Shown piece by piece: positions 13,244 through 14,071 of a DNA stretch of 14,071 nucleotides; within the stretch, counting starts at the first letter, position 1; each line of letters starts with the position of its first letter. Where the stretch lies: contig USBO01000041.1 of NCBI GenBank assembly GCA_900552955.1, positions 1 through 14,071 on the forward strand. Reading direction: 5' to 3'. The position numbers and the translations under genes were made by a program. The notes beneath the pieces were generated by a model, which was given only the letters and a program-made list of their open reading frames with translations, was not told where the DNA came from and searched no databases. This DNA comes from an uncultured Alistipes sp. (lineage in GTDB: Bacteria > Bacteroidota > Bacteroidia > Bacteroidales > Rikenellaceae).

Positions 13244-14071
13244 TTACCAGATTTTTTCGATTTCGTCGACGATGCGCTCCGCCGCGTCGGGCACGGCCAG
13301 CGCCGCGATGTTGCGGCTGAGTGCGGCGCACAGCGCGGGGTCGGCCAGCAGCTCGCCCGCCCGCTCCATCGCCCGTGCGGGCGCCTCGGCGTCGGCCACC
13401 ATCACGGCCGCCTGCTTGGCGACGAGCGCCTGGGCGTTCTTGGTCTGATGATCTTCGGCCACGTTGGGCGAGGGGACGAACAGCGTCGGCTTGCCCACCA
13501 GACACAGCTCCGAGACGGAGCAGGCGCCGCTGCGCGAGACGACGACGTCGGCCGCGGCGTAGGCCAGATCCATGCGGTCGATGAAGGCCCCCTGCCAGAC
13601 GCCCTCGGCGGGGTGTTCCGCCAGAAAGCGCCGCATCTCGGCCTCGTAATACTTGCCCGTCTGCCAGATCACCTGGAAGGGCGGCCGGAACTCCTGCCGC
13701 ACCAGCCACGCCTTCATCGTCTCGTTGAGCGTGCGGCAGCCCAGCGAACCGCCCACCACGAGCACCGTGGGCCGTGCGGCGTCCAGTCCGAAAGCCGCCA
13801 GCCCCTCCAGCCGGTCGGCGTCGGTCGGCGCGGCGAAGCGTCCGCGCAGGGGGTTGCCCGTGCGCACGATCCGCTCGGCGGGGAAGAAGCGCTCCATCCC
13901 GTCGTAGGCCACGCAGATGCGTCGTGCGCCGCGCGCCAGAATCTTGTTCGTCAGACCGGCGTAGGAGTTCTGCTCCTGAATGAGCGTCGGCACGCCGGCA
14001 CGCTGCGCCGCCCACAGCACGGGCCCCGAAGCGTAGCCGCCGCATCCCACGACCGCGTCGGCGTCGAATTC
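13244..14071 (-). CDS. murG: MurG, lipid II-forming GlcNAc transferase, 5' end outside window
   Basis: The C-terminal 275 residues of undecaprenyl-PP-MurNAc-pentapeptide N-acetylglucosaminyltransferase, the membrane-associated enzyme that turns lipid I into lipid II. The frame is open to the right edge, so roughly the first 90 residues, including the GGTGGH loop, are outside. Counting from the edge: VVGCGGYASGP (7-17), EQNSYAGLTNK (33-43), the second glycine loop GGSLG (107-111), QTGKYYE (137-143), and the UDP-GlcNAc site SRSGACSVSELCLVGKPTLF (179-198, E188) followed by EDHQTKNAQAL (206-216). All are standard; GGSLG has Leu where many MurG proteins have Gln. The GTG at 14050 is internal to the conserved segment and is not the start. 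It is followed after 2 bp by murC. Confidence 0.97.
   Translation of the reverse strand, partial: EFDADAVVGCGGYASGPVLWAAQRAGVPTLIQEQNSYAGLTNKILARGARRICVAYDGMERFFPAERIVRTGNPLRGRFAAPTDADRLEGLAAFGLDAARPTVLVVGGSLGCRTLNETMKAWLVRQEFRPPFQVIWQTGKYYEAEMRRFLAEHPAEGVWQGAFIDRMDLAYAAADVVVSRSGACSVSELCLVGKPTLFVPSPNVAEDHQTKNAQALVAKQAAVMVADAEAPARAMERAGELLADPALCAALSRNIAALAVPDAAERIVDEIEKIW

Noticed and set aside
10779..13448. An 889-codon open frame on the plus strand opposite ftsQ, murC and the end of murG, and similar long frames opposite other genes
   Set aside because: Very GC-rich coding DNA keeps the antisense frame free of stops. The translation is His/Arg/Gly/Val-rich, has no domain, and lies over certain murC and ftsQ.
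14066..14071. The window ends exactly in GAATTC, an EcoRI site
   Set aside because: It lies inside the murG reading frame and fits the protein (E-F-D-A-D). Probably chance or the window edge, not a biological boundary.

Overview
The window looks like chromosome of a GC-rich member of the Bacteroidota, most likely an Alistipes-like Rikenellaceae. Pointers are two promoters with the Bacteroidota -7 box TAnnTTTG, a GldE-type CBS/transporter-associated protein, a Bacteroidota-type FabI and FtsQ, mostly weak or absent Shine-Dalgarno sequences, and the gene order murG-murC-ftsQ-ftsA-ftsZ. Genus assignment is inference; no search was run.

Left part (1-3699): the 3' end of fabI (+) converges on a leftward three-gene unit. 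A perfect 17-bp hairpin separates them. The unit, read from the right, is an ABC-2 ATPase, its NatB/YhaP-like permease and a secreted endonuclease/exonuclease/phosphatase-fold protein, with gaps of 18 and 21 bp. Its promoter lies at about 3717-3747 and carries a palindrome centred on the -33 triplet.

Middle (3700-5890): a roughly 300-bp divergent intergenic region holds two back-to-back promoters with the same -33/-7 spacing. To the right is a lone four-repeat surface-type lipoprotein of unknown function, closed by a strong intrinsic terminator.

Right part (5891-14071), all leftward: the end of the division and cell-wall cluster, murG (5' end outside the window), murC, ftsQ, ftsA and ftsZ, then gldE and a small phosphopantetheinyl-transferase-like gene. 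MurG and MurC complete lipid II and UDP-MurNAc-alanine synthesis. FtsQ, FtsA and FtsZ build the divisome. murG/murC/ftsQ are packed with 2-3 bp gaps, while the ftsQ-ftsA (73 bp) and ftsA-ftsZ (105 bp) gaps are longer and partly structured.

The most unusual feature is FtsQ. A strongly basic coiled coil of about 110 residues is inserted into its periplasmic beta-domain, and an A8 tract near the end of the insert could give a truncated product by slippage. Second is the PPTase-like protein, which keeps WxxKExxxK but lacks the usual metal-binding GxDxE segment. No RNA genes, CRISPR arrays, insertion sequences or phage genes were seen.
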